The notes beneath the pieces were generated by a model. The model was not told where the DNA came from. It made no database searches and was given only the letters and a program-made list of their open reading frames with translations. Both the position numbers and the translations under genes were made by a program. From JAMQPK01 sp035937795 (GTDB lineage: Bacteria; Acidobacteriota; Vicinamibacteria; Vicinamibacterales; JAMQPK01): a stretch of 64,000 nucleotides of DNA. This document shows, piece by piece, positions 1 through 8,252 of this stretch (the stretch's first letter is position 1; each line of letters begins with the position of its first letter). The DNA lies in NCBI GenBank assembly GCA_035937795.1, contig DASZHO010000102.1:26122-90121 (forward strand), read 5' to 3'.

Positions 1-1510
1 CGATTCCGATCCGCCGACGACCCGGCCGCTCGCGCTCGACTATCAGCAACAACTGAGCGCGGCGCTGCTGGTGGTCACGAATCGAAAGGGCCAGGTGCTG
101 GCCAGCGCCGGCGACGCCGAGATGACGCCGGAGTCCGTGGGCGCACGCCAGGAGATTCGCAGCGCGCTTGCCGGCCGCGAGGCGACGGGCTTCTGGCCGC
201 AATCCAACGGCGTTCTGCAGGTCGTCAGCGTGCCGATTGCCATCGGCCTCGACCGGCCGGAGCTGCTCGGCACGCTGACGCTGGGATTCCGGTTGGACGA
301 TCGATTGGCCCAGGAGTTCAAGCGGGTGACCGAAAGCGACATCGCCTTTGCGGCGGATGGACAGATCAAGGCGGCGACGCTCCCGGCGGGCGACCGCGCG
401 CAACTTGCGGGGTTATTACACTCGAGCGGCGTGCAGACGGTGTCGCTCGGCGACAGCGAGTATGTCGCGCTGGCGAGGCCCCTGGGATCCACTCCGGGGC
501 CCGCTGTGCTGATCCTGCGTTCGCGGACCGAGCGGCTCCGCTTCCTGAATGCCATCCACACAGGGCTCGCCGCGATGGCGGTTGCTGCGGTGTTTCTGGC
601 GATCATCCTGAGCTACGCCGTCGCGCGCACGATCACGCGGCCGATGGCCGCGATCAGCGACGCGATGCGCGAGATGTCGGCCACCGGCGACCTCACGCGG
701 AAGATCGCGCTCGGCCGCGCCGCGAGCTGGGAAGACGAGGACGCAAAGCTGCTCGCCAACACCTTCAACGCGCTGACCGACTCGATTGCCCGCTTTCAAC
801 GCGAGGCGGCGCAGCGCGAGCGGCTCTCGTCGCTCGGCCGGCTGTCGACGGTGATTGCCCACGAGATTCGCAACCCGCTGATGATCATCAAAGCGTCGCT
901 GCGCACGCTGGGTGCGGACAAGGCCCCCCGCGCGGAACGCCAGCAGGCGTTGAAGGATGTCGATGAAGAAGTCGCGCGGCTCAACCGGATTGTGAACGAC
1001 GTGCTTGATTTTGCGCGGCCAATCCGGTTCGAATATGCCTCAGCGGATCTGAATGTCGTGTGCGCCGACGCCGAGCAAGCGAGCCGGGCCGGCGCCGTTC
1101 AAACGGCGAACATGATCGTGCGGCTCAACCCGAATCCCGGGCTCGGCCCAATCGTGACGGACGCCGAACGGCTCCGAACCGCCCTGGTGAACATCCTGAT
1201 GAACGCGCGTCATGCCGTCGCGGCGCGCCCGGATGGGCGGCTGGCGAACGGGGGCGCGCCGGATATCGAGCTCGGCATGCACAAAGACTCCAAAGGCAGC
1301 GTCATCATCGTCGTACGCGACCGTGGCGTGGGCGTGAGAGCCGAGGACATGCCGCGCGTGTTCGATCCGTACTTCACCACAAAGCGGACAGGATCCGGCC
1401 TCGGCCTGGCGATCGCGAAAAACATCATCGAAGGCCTCGGCGGATCGATCGCGCTCGAGAGCACGCCCGGCGCCGGCACCGAGATTCGCATCGAGGTGCC
1501 CTCGCGATGA
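1..1510 (+). CDS. Sensor histidine kinase, 5' partial (Cache-like sensor, HAMP, HisKA, HATPase)
   Basis: The frame is open from base 2, so the true start lies upstream of the window. The visible order is a periplasmic Cache-like sensor region, a membrane helix (about 565-625), a HAMP linker with the ITRPM signature, a HisKA domain in which the phospho-accepting His is the codon at 860-862 (motif AHEIRNPL), and a HATPase_c domain with an N box (NARHA) and G boxes (DRGVGV, GSGLGLAI). It would autophosphorylate and pass phosphate to the regulator encoded next. The stop overlaps the regulator start by ATGA, so the two are translationally coupled and almost certainly a cognate pair. The ligand cannot be read from sequence. 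Confidence 0.93.
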   Translation, partial: DSDPPTTRPLALDYQQQLSAALLVVTNRKGQVLASAGDAEMTPESVGARQEIRSALAGREATGFWPQSNGVLQVVSVPIAIGLDRPELLGTLTLGFRLDDRLAQEFKRVTESDIAFAADGQIKAATLPAGDRAQLAGLLHSSGVQTVSLGDSEYVALARPLGSTPGPAVLILRSRTERLRFLNAIHTGLAAMAVAAVFLAIILSYAVARTITRPMAAISDAMREMSATGDLTRKIALGRAASWEDEDAKLLANTFNALTDSIARFQREAAQRERLSSLGRLSTVIAHEIRNPLMIIKASLRTLGADKAPRAERQQALKDVDEEVARLNRIVNDVLDFARPIRFEYASADLNVVCADAEQASRAGAVQTANMIVRLNPNPGLGPIVTDAERLRTALVNILMNARHAVAARPDGRLANGGAPDIELGMHKDSKGSVIIVVRDRGVGVRAEDMPRVFDPYFTTKRTGSGLGLAIAKNIIEGLGGSIALESTPGAGTEIRIEVPSR

Positions 1511-2871
1511 AGGTCCGCGGGACGCTGCTCCTTGTCGACGACGAGGAAAAGATTCGACGGGTGCTGGGGAACGCCTTGCGCGCCGAAGGGCACGAAGTGA
1601 TTGAAGCGGCCGACGCGCGCGAGGCGCAGCGCGTGCTGGCCGAGCGCAGCATCGACGTGCTCATCATCGACAACCTGATGCCCGACATGACCGGATTGGA
1701 TTTGATCCGGGAGCTGGTGGCTTCCGTTCCGGAGGCCGAACGGCCGCAGATCCTGATGATGACGGCCCACGCGACCGTCGAAAGCGCCATCGAGGCGATG
1801 AAGCTCGGCGCGCTCGACTTTCTTCAGAAGCCGTTTGAAGTGGACGAGCTGCTGGTCGTGGTACGGCGCGCGCTGGATCACCAGCGGCTCAGCTCCCACC
1901 AGCGGTACCTGCTCGACGAACGGGAAGAGGAATTCAACCACTACGGCATCGTCGGGCGCAGCCGCGCGATGGACCAGGTGATCCGGAAGGCCGAGCTGGT
2001 CGCCGAAACGAAAAGCACGGTGCTCATCACGGGCGAGACGGGCACCGGCAAGGAGCTCGTGGCGCGAGCGATCCACGCGCGCAGCGCACAGCGCAATATG
2101 CCGCTCATCAAGGTGAATTGCGCGGCCATTCCCGAAACGCTGCTCGAGTCGGAGCTCTTCGGCCACGTGCGCGGGGCGTTCACCGGCGCCGCGACCAACA
2201 AGAAAGGGAGATTCGCGCTGGCCGACGGCGGCACGATTCTGCTCGACGAAATCGGGACGATGAGCCCGATGCTGCAGTCGAAATTGCTCCGCGTGCTTCA
2301 AGAGCGCGAGTTCGAGCCGCTCGGCTCCGAGCGCAGCCAGCAGGTCGACGTTCGAGTGATTGCGGCGACCAATCGCGATTTGCGCCAGATGGTCGCCGAC
2401 GGCGGCTTCCAGGAGGATCTCTACTACAGGCTGAACGTCATTCCGATCGAGATCCCGCCGTTGCGCAGCCGGCGCGAGGACATTCCCGTGCTGTTCGAGC
2501 ATTTTGTCCGCAAGCATCAGCAACGCACGGGCAAGCGGATCGAGCGGATCGAGGACGGCGTCACGGCGAAGCTGCAGGATTACGACTGGCCGGGGAACGT
2601 GCGCGAGCTCGAAAACACCGTCGAGCGCGCGGTGGTGCTCTGCACCAACAGCACCATCAGCGCGGCAAACATTTCGGTGCTCGGACCGCTGACGCCACAA
2701 TCGGGCACGCTGCCGTCTTTGAAGCTGCGGGGCAACATCGAATGGGTGGAACAGGAAACTCTTCGACGCGCGCTCGAACTTGCCGGTGGGGTGAAAAAAG
2801 AAGCCGCCGACATGATGGGCATCAGCCAGCGCGCGCTCAGCTACTACCTCACCAAATACAAGATTCAATGA
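1507..2871 (+). CDS. Sigma-54-dependent response regulator (NtrC/AtoC family)
   Basis: A 454-aa regulator in three domains. The N-terminal receiver has phospho-acceptor Asp55 in the run IIDNLMPD. The central AAA+ sigma-54 activation domain has Walker A GETGTGKE near residue 175 and an intact GAFTGA loop at about 223-228. The C-terminal Fis-type helix-turn-helix is the last ~23 residues (AADMMGISQRALSYYL). The frame stays open far upstream, but ATG 1507 gives a standard receiver start (LLLVDDEEKIRR) and a 4-bp overlap with the kinase. Having the GAFTGA loop, it should open sigma-54 promoters; a candidate lies about 100 bp downstream of its own stop and another near 10.8 kb. Confidence 0.96.
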   Translation: MKVRGTLLLVDDEEKIRRVLGNALRAEGHEVIEAADAREAQRVLAERSIDVLIIDNLMPDMTGLDLIRELVASVPEAERPQILMMTAHATVESAIEAMKLGALDFLQKPFEVDELLVVVRRALDHQRLSSHQRYLLDEREEEFNHYGIVGRSRAMDQVIRKAELVAETKSTVLITGETGTGKELVARAIHARSAQRNMPLIKVNCAAIPETLLESELFGHVRGAFTGAATNKKGRFALADGGTILLDEIGTMSPMLQSKLLRVLQEREFEPLGSERSQQVDVRVIAATNRDLRQMVADGGFQEDLYYRLNVIPIEIPPLRSRREDIPVLFEHFVRKHQQRTGKRIERIEDGVTAKLQDYDWPGNVRELENTVERAVVLCTNSTISAANISVLGPLTPQSGTLPSLKLRGNIEWVEQETLRRALELAGGVKKEAADMMGISQRALSYYLTKYKIQ

Positions 2872-2877
2872 CGGGTT

Positions 2878-2913
2878 GTTACGTGCGAAGTAAGTACTTA
2901 CGCGGCGCGTAAC
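2878..2913. promoter_or_regulatory. 36-bp imperfect palindrome, candidate activator site (UAS)
   Basis: The arms GTTACGTGCGAAGTAAGT (2878-2895) and ACTTACGCGGCGCGTAAC (2896-2913) are reverse-complementary at 14 of 18 positions. The core GTAAGTACTTAC (2890-2901) is a perfect palindrome. The right part (2890-2913) matches 10865-10888 at 18 of 24 positions. It lies about 95 bp upstream of the start predicted by the sigma-54 promoter at 2972-2987, a usual place for an NtrC-type binding site. Binding by the adjacent regulator is inferred. Confidence 0.55.
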
Positions 2914-2971
2914 CTTCACGCCTGCTACTGCCTGTTTTCCTGGCAAATCCGTCCATTTTTGCCGTCCGTTC

Positions 2972-2987
2972 CGGCATTGGCCTTGCC
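2972..2987 (+). promoter_or_regulatory. Candidate sigma-54 (-24/-12) promoter
   Basis: The sequence CGGCATTGGCCTTGCC keeps the -24 GG (2973-2974) and -12 GC (2985-2986) exactly 10 bp apart, plus the flanking GGCA and TTGC of the consensus. The predicted start is near 2998, 18 nt before the ATG at 3016. It follows directly a gene for a sigma-54 activator. Confidence 0.55.
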
Positions 2988-3015
2988 TCTCGTTGCCACG
3001 AGGGTGCTTCGAATC

Positions 3016-3477
3016 ATGAACATCAATCCTTTCAAAGACGAACAGACGGCTCTGGCGGTGCTCGCGATCATTCTAGCGGTAGCGGCTTTGTGGGCGATTG
3101 GCTGCGGAGGCGGCGGCGGCTCCTATTCCACGTCGACTCCCTCCTCGCCCACACCCACCACTCCGACCCCCGCCGCCAGCTTGACGGTGAATATTGTCGG
3201 CCTCACCGGCAATGCGGCATTCAGTCCGAATCCTGCGCAGGCGTCGGCAGGTTCGACGATAATCTGGAAGAACACCACGGGTGCGGCGCATCATCTCGTG
3301 ATGGACAACGGCACCCTGATTGGCGACGTCGCTCCAGGGGCAAGCCTCAACACGATGCTGAACGGGTCCGGAGGGAACTACCACTGCACCATTCACCCGA
3401 CGATGGTGGGCAGCCTCAACGGCGCGTCGGCGCCGCCGGATCCGATGCCAAACCCGGGCGGAGGGTACACCTACTAA
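3016..3477 (+). CDS. Cupredoxin-fold lipoprotein (plastocyanin/azurin-like)
   Basis: A 153-aa exported protein. The N-terminal hydrophobic segment ends in a lipobox (LWAIGC), followed by a Gly-rich and Ser/Thr/Pro-rich linker and then a cupredoxin domain. Probable type-1 copper ligands are His in AAHHLV and the Cys, His and Met in YHCTIHPTM. It should bind copper at the outer face of a membrane and act in electron transfer or copper handling. ATG 3016 is preferred to an upstream frame extension because the extension would begin inside or before the sigma-54 promoter. The stop is followed 59 bp later by a DUF5777-like barrel gene, a pairing seen again near 10-11 kb. Confidence 0.85.
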   Translation: MNINPFKDEQTALAVLAIILAVAALWAIGCGGGGGSYSTSTPSSPTPTTPTPAASLTVNIVGLTGNAAFSPNPAQASAGSTIIWKNTTGAAHHLVMDNGTLIGDVAPGASLNTMLNGSGGNYHCTIHPTMVGSLNGASAPPDPMPNPGGGYTY

Positions 3478-3536
3478 TGCAGCAGACCAGCGGCCAGATC
3501 GTCAGTCAGCCTCCGAAGCCTCCTGGAGGAGCTCCC

Positions 3537-4457
3537 GTGGTTCGGCGTCCAGTCGTGATCTGCTCGCTCGCCCTGGCCGCAGCGCTCCTTCTGCCGGCGT
3601 TCTCACACGCTCAATCGCCGGCACCCCCTTCCGACGACGGCGCCCTGAATGTCGTGCAGCCGGATTTCACCGTGATCAATCTGCCGACGACTCTCCGGCT
3701 GCCGGCGATGAAGGGCGCGTTTCGCGTGACGCATCGCTTCGGCCTGTCGCTGACGCGCGGCACCTTCGGCCAGGACGCGGAAAGCTTCTTCGGCATCGAT
3801 AACGGTGCGCAGATCGGATTCGAATATCGATTCGGAATCATGAGCGGCCTGCAGGCGGGAATTTACCGGACGAGCGACAAGACCATCGAATTTTTCGGAC
3901 AGTACGACGTGGCCAGGCAGGGCGAATCGATGCCGGCGACCGTCGACGTGGCCGCCACGATCGAAGGCCGAAACAACTTTCACAAGGGCACAATTGTCGA
4001 CAACGCGGACAACGAGTACGCGTCCTCCATCGGTCTCGTTCTCTCCAGAACGGCCGGGGACGTTGCCGCTTTCTACCTGCAACCGACTTTTGTCGCCCAC
4101 TCGAACTCGCTATCGACCGCGGGCTGCCTCCAGCATATTCAACAGGGGCAGGTTCTCCCGGGGTGTGCCGGCGCACAGACGGCCGGCATCGACTCCAATA
4201 CGTTTCTCGTCGGCCTGAGCACCCGGCTCAGGGTTCGTCCGACGGCCTACGTGGTGGCGTCCTGGACGCCGCGGGTGGGCGGGTACCGGCCGGGCGTGGC
4301 GCTGGCGACGTTCGGCATCGAGAAGCGGGTCGGCGGGCACGTGTTTCAACTGAACTTCTCCAACTCGCAGGGTTCGACGATCGGTCAGATCGCCCGCGGC
4401 GCCGCCAACGACACCGACTGGTTCATGGGGTTCAATATCACGAGAAAATTCTTTTAG
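3537..4457 (+). CDS. DUF5777-like outer-membrane beta-barrel protein
   Basis: A 306-aa protein with a clear signal peptide (MVRRPVVICSLALAAALLLPAF, cleaved near SHAQ). The rest is rich in alternating polar and hydrophobic strands and ends in Phe, as outer-membrane barrels often do. The run INLPTTLRLP followed by THRFG marks the family. GTG 3537 is chosen because GGAGGAG sits 6 nt upstream; an ATG at 3477 overlapping the previous stop (TAATG) is the alternative. It is a paralogue of the protein encoded at 9920-10780, sharing NLPTTLRLP, THRF, DNGA-IGFEYRF and the C-terminal strand. The function is unknown; linkage to a cupredoxin suggests a metal or redox role at the outer membrane. Confidence 0.8.
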   Translation: MVRRPVVICSLALAAALLLPAFSHAQSPAPPSDDGALNVVQPDFTVINLPTTLRLPAMKGAFRVTHRFGLSLTRGTFGQDAESFFGIDNGAQIGFEYRFGIMSGLQAGIYRTSDKTIEFFGQYDVARQGESMPATVDVAATIEGRNNFHKGTIVDNADNEYASSIGLVLSRTAGDVAAFYLQPTFVAHSNSLSTAGCLQHIQQGQVLPGCAGAQTAGIDSNTFLVGLSTRLRVRPTAYVVASWTPRVGGYRPGVALATFGIEKRVGGHVFQLNFSNSQGSTIGQIARGAANDTDWFMGFNITRKFF

Positions 4458-4460
4458 AAC

Positions 4461-4506
4461 GGGCTCTGGGCTCTCGGCTCTGGGCTCTCGGCACTCGGCT
4501 CAGGGC
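4461..4506. repeat. Heptanucleotide tandem repeat, GGGCTCT class
   Basis: Six consecutive 7-nt units (GGGCTCT, GGGCTCT, CGGCTCT, GGGCTCT, CGGCACT, CGGCTCA) plus a partial one. The stop codon of the minus-strand methyltransferase (4500-4502) falls inside the tract. Confidence 0.85.
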
Positions 4507-5462
4507 CGCTCACGGCGGCCGATAGTGAAAAAGAGTCCGCCTTCGCGTCCGAGCGTCGAGATCCAGCCCAGTTGCGCCAACCAGCCCTCGAGCCGCCAGT
4601 TGTCGACGGCGCGCGCAAACAGTTCCGGCGGTTCTTCGCCGAGGACGGCGCTCGGGTACGTCCGCAAATATTCGACACCGTTCTCGGCAAACCAACCCTG
4701 CACCTCGGCGAGCGTGTGCGAGTGCTCTTCGGGGTGTTGATATTGATCGAGCAGCCAGGCTTCCCGCCGACCGGGCTCGAGCTGCCGGTCTCGCAGCACA
4801 GGATCGAAGGGCACGAGCCGGAACTTCGACATGCGCGCCACGACGCGACGAAGGCGGGATGGAACGCGCGCGAACGTGTTGTAGACGCCGAGCACGATCG
4901 CTCCGCCCGGTCGCGCGAGTTCGGCCAGGCGGGCAAACGACGCACGCGGGTCCGGTGTATGGTGCAGGACCCCCGACGAGTAGACCACGTCGAACGCGTC
5001 CGCCTTCAAACCAGGCCGCCGGAGATCGGTCTCGACGAACTGCACGCGATCGACGCCGTAGCGCCGCGCTGCTGCGGCGCCGAGCAAGAGTGAGCCGCGC
5101 GTCAGATCCGCGCCAATGATCACGCGATCGGCGCGCGCCAGGTACAAGCACATCTGGCCGGTCCCGCAACCGACCTCGACGATCCGCGCATCACCCGGAA
5201 TCGCCTGATCGATCAGGCGGGCGAACGCACTCCGTTCCGAGCGCGCCCGAAACGCCTGGAAACTATCGCGCGGTGGGTAGCCGGGAAACGGCGTGCGGTC
5301 ATAAAAGCGGCGCACCACCTCGGTGCGGCTGTCGGCGGGAAGCCGCAGGTCAGGAATGCCATCCGGCGCGTGGAAGCGCGCGCCGCAGGCACGACATACC
5401 CAATCCGACGAGAGCGGCCCAGCGCACACCGGGCAGGCGAGCAGCTCCCGGAAGCTGTCCAT
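4500..5462 (-). CDS. Class I SAM-dependent methyltransferase with N-terminal zinc ribbon
   Basis: A 320-aa protein. Residues ~8-35 form a Trm112-like ribbon with CPVC and CRAC pairs. A Rossmann methyltransferase follows with motif I VEVGCGTGQ, an acidic strand-2 end (GADL) and motif IV/post-I features YSSGVLHHT and RPGGAIVLG. The start at 5462 puts the ribbon at the N-terminus and lies 2 bp beyond the stop of the DUF5989 gene. The substrate is unknown. As last gene of the ferritin-like/carbamoyltransferase/DUF5989 operon it probably decorates the same small molecule, glycan or lipid. Confidence 0.87.
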   Translation of the reverse strand: MDSFRELLACPVCAGPLSSDWVCRACGARFHAPDGIPDLRLPADSRTEVVRRFYDRTPFPGYPPRDSFQAFRARSERSAFARLIDQAIPGDARIVEVGCGTGQMCLYLARADRVIIGADLTRGSLLLGAAAARRYGVDRVQFVETDLRRPGLKADAFDVVYSSGVLHHTPDPRASFARLAELARPGGAIVLGVYNTFARVPSRLRRVVARMSKFRLVPFDPVLRDRQLEPGRREAWLLDQYQHPEEHSHTLAEVQGWFAENGVEYLRTYPSAVLGEEPPELFARAVDNWRLEGWLAQLGWISTLGREGGLFFTIGRRERP

Positions 5463-5464
5463 GC

Positions 5465-5656
5465 TCAGAAGATCGCGTAGATGAACGGAGCCAGCGCTTC
5501 GACAGTCGTCGCCAGAATCAGGATCAAGCCAAAGAGGCAGAGAAACACCGCCAGCGGCACGAGCCACCGTTTTCCAGACTCGCTCCGCCACAACCCGCGC
5601 GCCAGATCGGCGATCGAGCCACCAGCGCTCCGGAGGATGATCAGCCGCCGACGCAT
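5465..5656 (-). CDS. DUF5989 family small membrane protein
   Basis: A 63-aa protein with a basic N-terminus (MRRRLIIL) and one strong membrane helix (about residues 31-50, WLVPLAVFLCLFGLILIL). It lies between the carbamoyltransferase (17-bp gap) and the methyltransferase (2-bp gap). DUF5989 proteins typically travel with NodU/TobZ-type carbamoyltransferases, which supports the call. The role is unknown; a membrane anchor or assembly partner for the neighbouring enzyme is plausible. The frame is open further upstream, but that would overlap the carbamoyltransferase. Confidence 0.75.
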   Translation of the reverse strand: MRRRLIILRSAGGSIADLARGLWRSESGKRWLVPLAVFLCLFGLILILATTVEALAPFIYAIF

Positions 5657-5673
5657 GCCGCCAGGCCTTTTAA

Positions 5674-7419
5674 TCACGGCGATGCGGCGCGCTTCATCAC
5701 CAGCGTCGGACCCGCCACGAGGGCGTCGATCCCGCAGCGCCGAAACGTCGAATACCCTTCGAGCGCCCGATTGACGATCGGCTCGCCGGCTACGTTGAAT
5801 GAGGTATTGAGCAGCACCGGAATCCCAGTGCGGCGGCCGTAGGCGTGGAGCAGCGCGTACAAGCGTGGCGCCATGGCACGGTCGAGCGTCTGGAGTCTCG
5901 CCGAACCGTCCACGTGCGTCGTCGCAGCCAGCTTCGATCGCCACTCGGCCCGTACGGGGAACACGCCCGACATGAAGCGAGCCAGCCGCGCGCCACCTGG
6001 GGGAAGATCGAAATAGCGATCTGCGGCTTCGATTGGCACCACAGGCGCGAACGGCCGGAATTCTTCGCGACGCTTGATGTCACGATTGAGCCGGTCGCGC
6101 GTCTCGGGGGTGTGTGCCGAAGCCAGAATGCAGCGATGACCGAGGGCCCGCGGACCGAACTCGCAGGCGCCGTCCATCCAGCCCACGATACGGCCGGCGG
6201 CGAGCTCGTCCGCGATCCGTTCGATCAGCACCGGGTCGTCGAGCTGCTCAACGCCCTGGCCGTCCTCACCCGCGGCCCGCGCCAATTCCTCCGCATCCAC
6301 GGACGGGCCCCAGAATGGATGGTCGGGGACATCGCGGTCCGGGTTCTTGAAGTACACACGATCCGCATAGAGCGCCGCACCGAGCGCGCAGCCGGCATCG
6401 CCGGGCGCCGGCGGGACGAAGACGCGCTCGAACCCCGATTCGCCAAGTATTCGGGCATTTGCGAGGCCGTTGAGCGCGACGCCCCCTCCCAGACACAGAT
6501 CAGCCAGGCCGGTTTCCCGATGAAGCGCGCGCGTCATCTCCACAAGCGTGTCTTCGAGAACTCGCTGGGCGCTGGCGGCGCAATCGGCGAACCGCCGGCC
6601 TTCAGCCGTGTCGAGGTCGATCGGTTCGTGCGGGCTACGCGGCGGACCGAACAACGCAACGAACCGCGACGAATACGATCGACTCGCCGTCGTCTGGAAC
6701 TCGAAGTATTCCGGAAGGAGGGCGAATGCGCCATCCGGCGTACGACGGATCACTTTGCGGACCGCATCGGTCATCGTTGGACGGCCGTAGGCGGCCAGGC
6801 CCATCACCTTGTACTCGTCCTCGTTCACGGCAAAGCCGAGATACGCGGTGAAGGTCGAATACAACATGCCCAGTGAATGCGGGAATCGGATCTCACGGAC
6901 GAGCGTGATATCCGTGCCGCCGTTCGCGCGACGCTCGCCGTGGCCGACGGTCACCGTCGCCCACTCGCCAACGCCGTCGGCGGTGAGGATCGCCGCGCGA
7001 CGAGTGGGTGCCGTGAGGAAGGCGGCTGCTGCATGTGCTGCGTGGTGCGCCGTGAACAGGATCTTGCGCCTCGGCACGCCAAGGTGGGACGAAATGATGC
7101 CGGGAACCCAGACCTTTTCGCCGAGCGAGTTCTTGATCGCGTTCGGAAAAGACCCCCACGAGCGCGGGAAGGCGCGTAATGCGCACGTGAGGATCCGTTC
7201 GAATTTCAACATGCTGCGCTCGTAGAAGACCACGGCGTCGAGATCTGCCGGATCGAGCCGGCCCCGATCCAAGCACCACTCGATAGCGCCCAGGGGAAAG
7301 CTCGCATCGTTCTTGTGTCGCGACAGACGCTCTTCCTGCACGGCGCAGACGGGTACGCCATCGACGACGAGCGCGGCCGCCGAATCGTGGTAGTGGGCCG
7401 AGATTCCAAGAATCTTCAT
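5674..7419 (-). CDS. NodU/TobZ-family carbamoyltransferase
   Basis: A 581-aa enzyme expected to carbamoylate a hydroxyl on a sugar or similar acceptor using carbamoyl phosphate and ATP. The N-terminal Kae1-like half begins MKILGISAHYHDSAAAL and contains the metal-binding HHAAHAAAAF and LTADGVGEW. The C-terminal half has EFGPRALGHRCILA, FRPFAPVV and LLNTSFNVAGEPIV, typical of the carbamoyltransferase C domain. The chosen start (7419) matches the family N-terminus and leaves a 1-bp gap to the ferritin-like gene. No antibiotic or Nod-factor genes are nearby, so a cell-surface or lipid substrate is more likely than a secondary metabolite. Confidence 0.94.
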   Translation of the reverse strand: MKILGISAHYHDSAAALVVDGVPVCAVQEERLSRHKNDASFPLGAIEWCLDRGRLDPADLDAVVFYERSMLKFERILTCALRAFPRSWGSFPNAIKNSLGEKVWVPGIISSHLGVPRRKILFTAHHAAHAAAAFLTAPTRRAAILTADGVGEWATVTVGHGERRANGGTDITLVREIRFPHSLGMLYSTFTAYLGFAVNEDEYKVMGLAAYGRPTMTDAVRKVIRRTPDGAFALLPEYFEFQTTASRSYSSRFVALFGPPRSPHEPIDLDTAEGRRFADCAASAQRVLEDTLVEMTRALHRETGLADLCLGGGVALNGLANARILGESGFERVFVPPAPGDAGCALGAALYADRVYFKNPDRDVPDHPFWGPSVDAEELARAAGEDGQGVEQLDDPVLIERIADELAAGRIVGWMDGACEFGPRALGHRCILASAHTPETRDRLNRDIKRREEFRPFAPVVPIEAADRYFDLPPGGARLARFMSGVFPVRAEWRSKLAATTHVDGSARLQTLDRAMAPRLYALLHAYGRRTGIPVLLNTSFNVAGEPIVNRALEGYSTFRRCGIDALVAGPTLVMKRAASP

Positions 7420-7420
7420 C

Positions 7421-8170
7421 TCAATATTGACTGGTGGGCGAGTCGTCCCGGTGCTGTGAAATCGCGGTCCAACCGAGTGGCTCCCGCCGTTCGGCACGTT
7501 TAGCCAGCCACGCGAACGGCGGCAGCAGGATGAAATACATGATTGTCAAAATGGCGTTGCCAAGGAGGCTCGCAAGCGCGGCCGCGACGCGCAGGTACCG
7601 TTTCCACAGACGGCTGGCTCGTGCCCGCCACACCTGGCGCACGTAGGACCCAGGCAGGACGCGAGCGAGCTGGGTGTACGTGTAGTTCATGTGAAACACT
7701 TCATCGCGCAGGATCTCGTCGAAGATCGCGCGCGTCGAGGGATCGTCGTCGACGACCTCCCGATAAATCGCGAAACGGCCGGCCGCGGCTTTTTCTGCGA
7801 CATGCAGGAACGCGAGCAACCGGTAATCGGGCTCTCCTTCGATACGGAGGTCGTCGAGCCCGTGGCCGCCCGGCAGCGGGCTGCCGTTGAATAGCCCCTT
7901 CGCGCGAGCCGGGCGCGCCCGGAGCAGCGCGGCGCCACGCTGGCGAAACAGATCGCCGTGGCGAAGCTCGTCGATCGCATGCTCGAGGTACAGGCGGCGC
8001 AAAAGCGGGTCCGGTGTCACTTCCGCCGCCCTCAAGATGTCGCGTCCGCCGTCGGTCTCAACTTCGGCGAAGGCGAGGAGCTTGCCTACCCGGCGGTCCA
8101 AATCGCTCCAGACCCATCGGTGGATCGGGCGCAGCATCCGGTCTGCGCGTGCCGCCAGTCTCAAAGACAT
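7421..8170 (-). CDS. Ferritin-like diiron protein with C-terminal membrane helix
   Basis: A 249-aa, largely helical protein with two ExxH-type metal motifs on separate helices: DELRH after YLEHAI, and DEVFHMNY. This fits a ferritin-like or desaturase-like diiron site. A hydrophobic segment near the C-terminus (AILTIMYFILLPPFAWL) would anchor it to the membrane. The start at 8170 (MSLRLAARADR) is chosen over an upstream extension that overlaps the divergent gene. As first gene of the operon with the carbamoyltransferase, it may oxidise or hydroxylate the substrate that is later carbamoylated. That role is an inference. Confidence 0.8.
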   Translation of the reverse strand: MSLRLAARADRMLRPIHRWVWSDLDRRVGKLLAFAEVETDGGRDILRAAEVTPDPLLRRLYLEHAIDELRHGDLFRQRGAALLRARPARAKGLFNGSPLPGGHGLDDLRIEGEPDYRLLAFLHVAEKAAAGRFAIYREVVDDDPSTRAIFDEILRDEVFHMNYTYTQLARVLPGSYVRQVWRARASRLWKRYLRVAAALASLLGNAILTIMYFILLPPFAWLAKRAERREPLGWTAISQHRDDSPTSQY

Positions 8171-8252
8171 CTCGATTTTACATCGCTGTCCGCGGCCAAT
8201 ATGCTGAGGAGCATTGCACGAGCAGCGGTCTGAATACCCGGTCCCACGCGTG

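Noticed and set aside
1210..2946. 578-aa minus-strand open frame
   Set aside because: It is antisense to the sigma-54 regulator, has no domain signal, and is explained by GC-rich codon bias.
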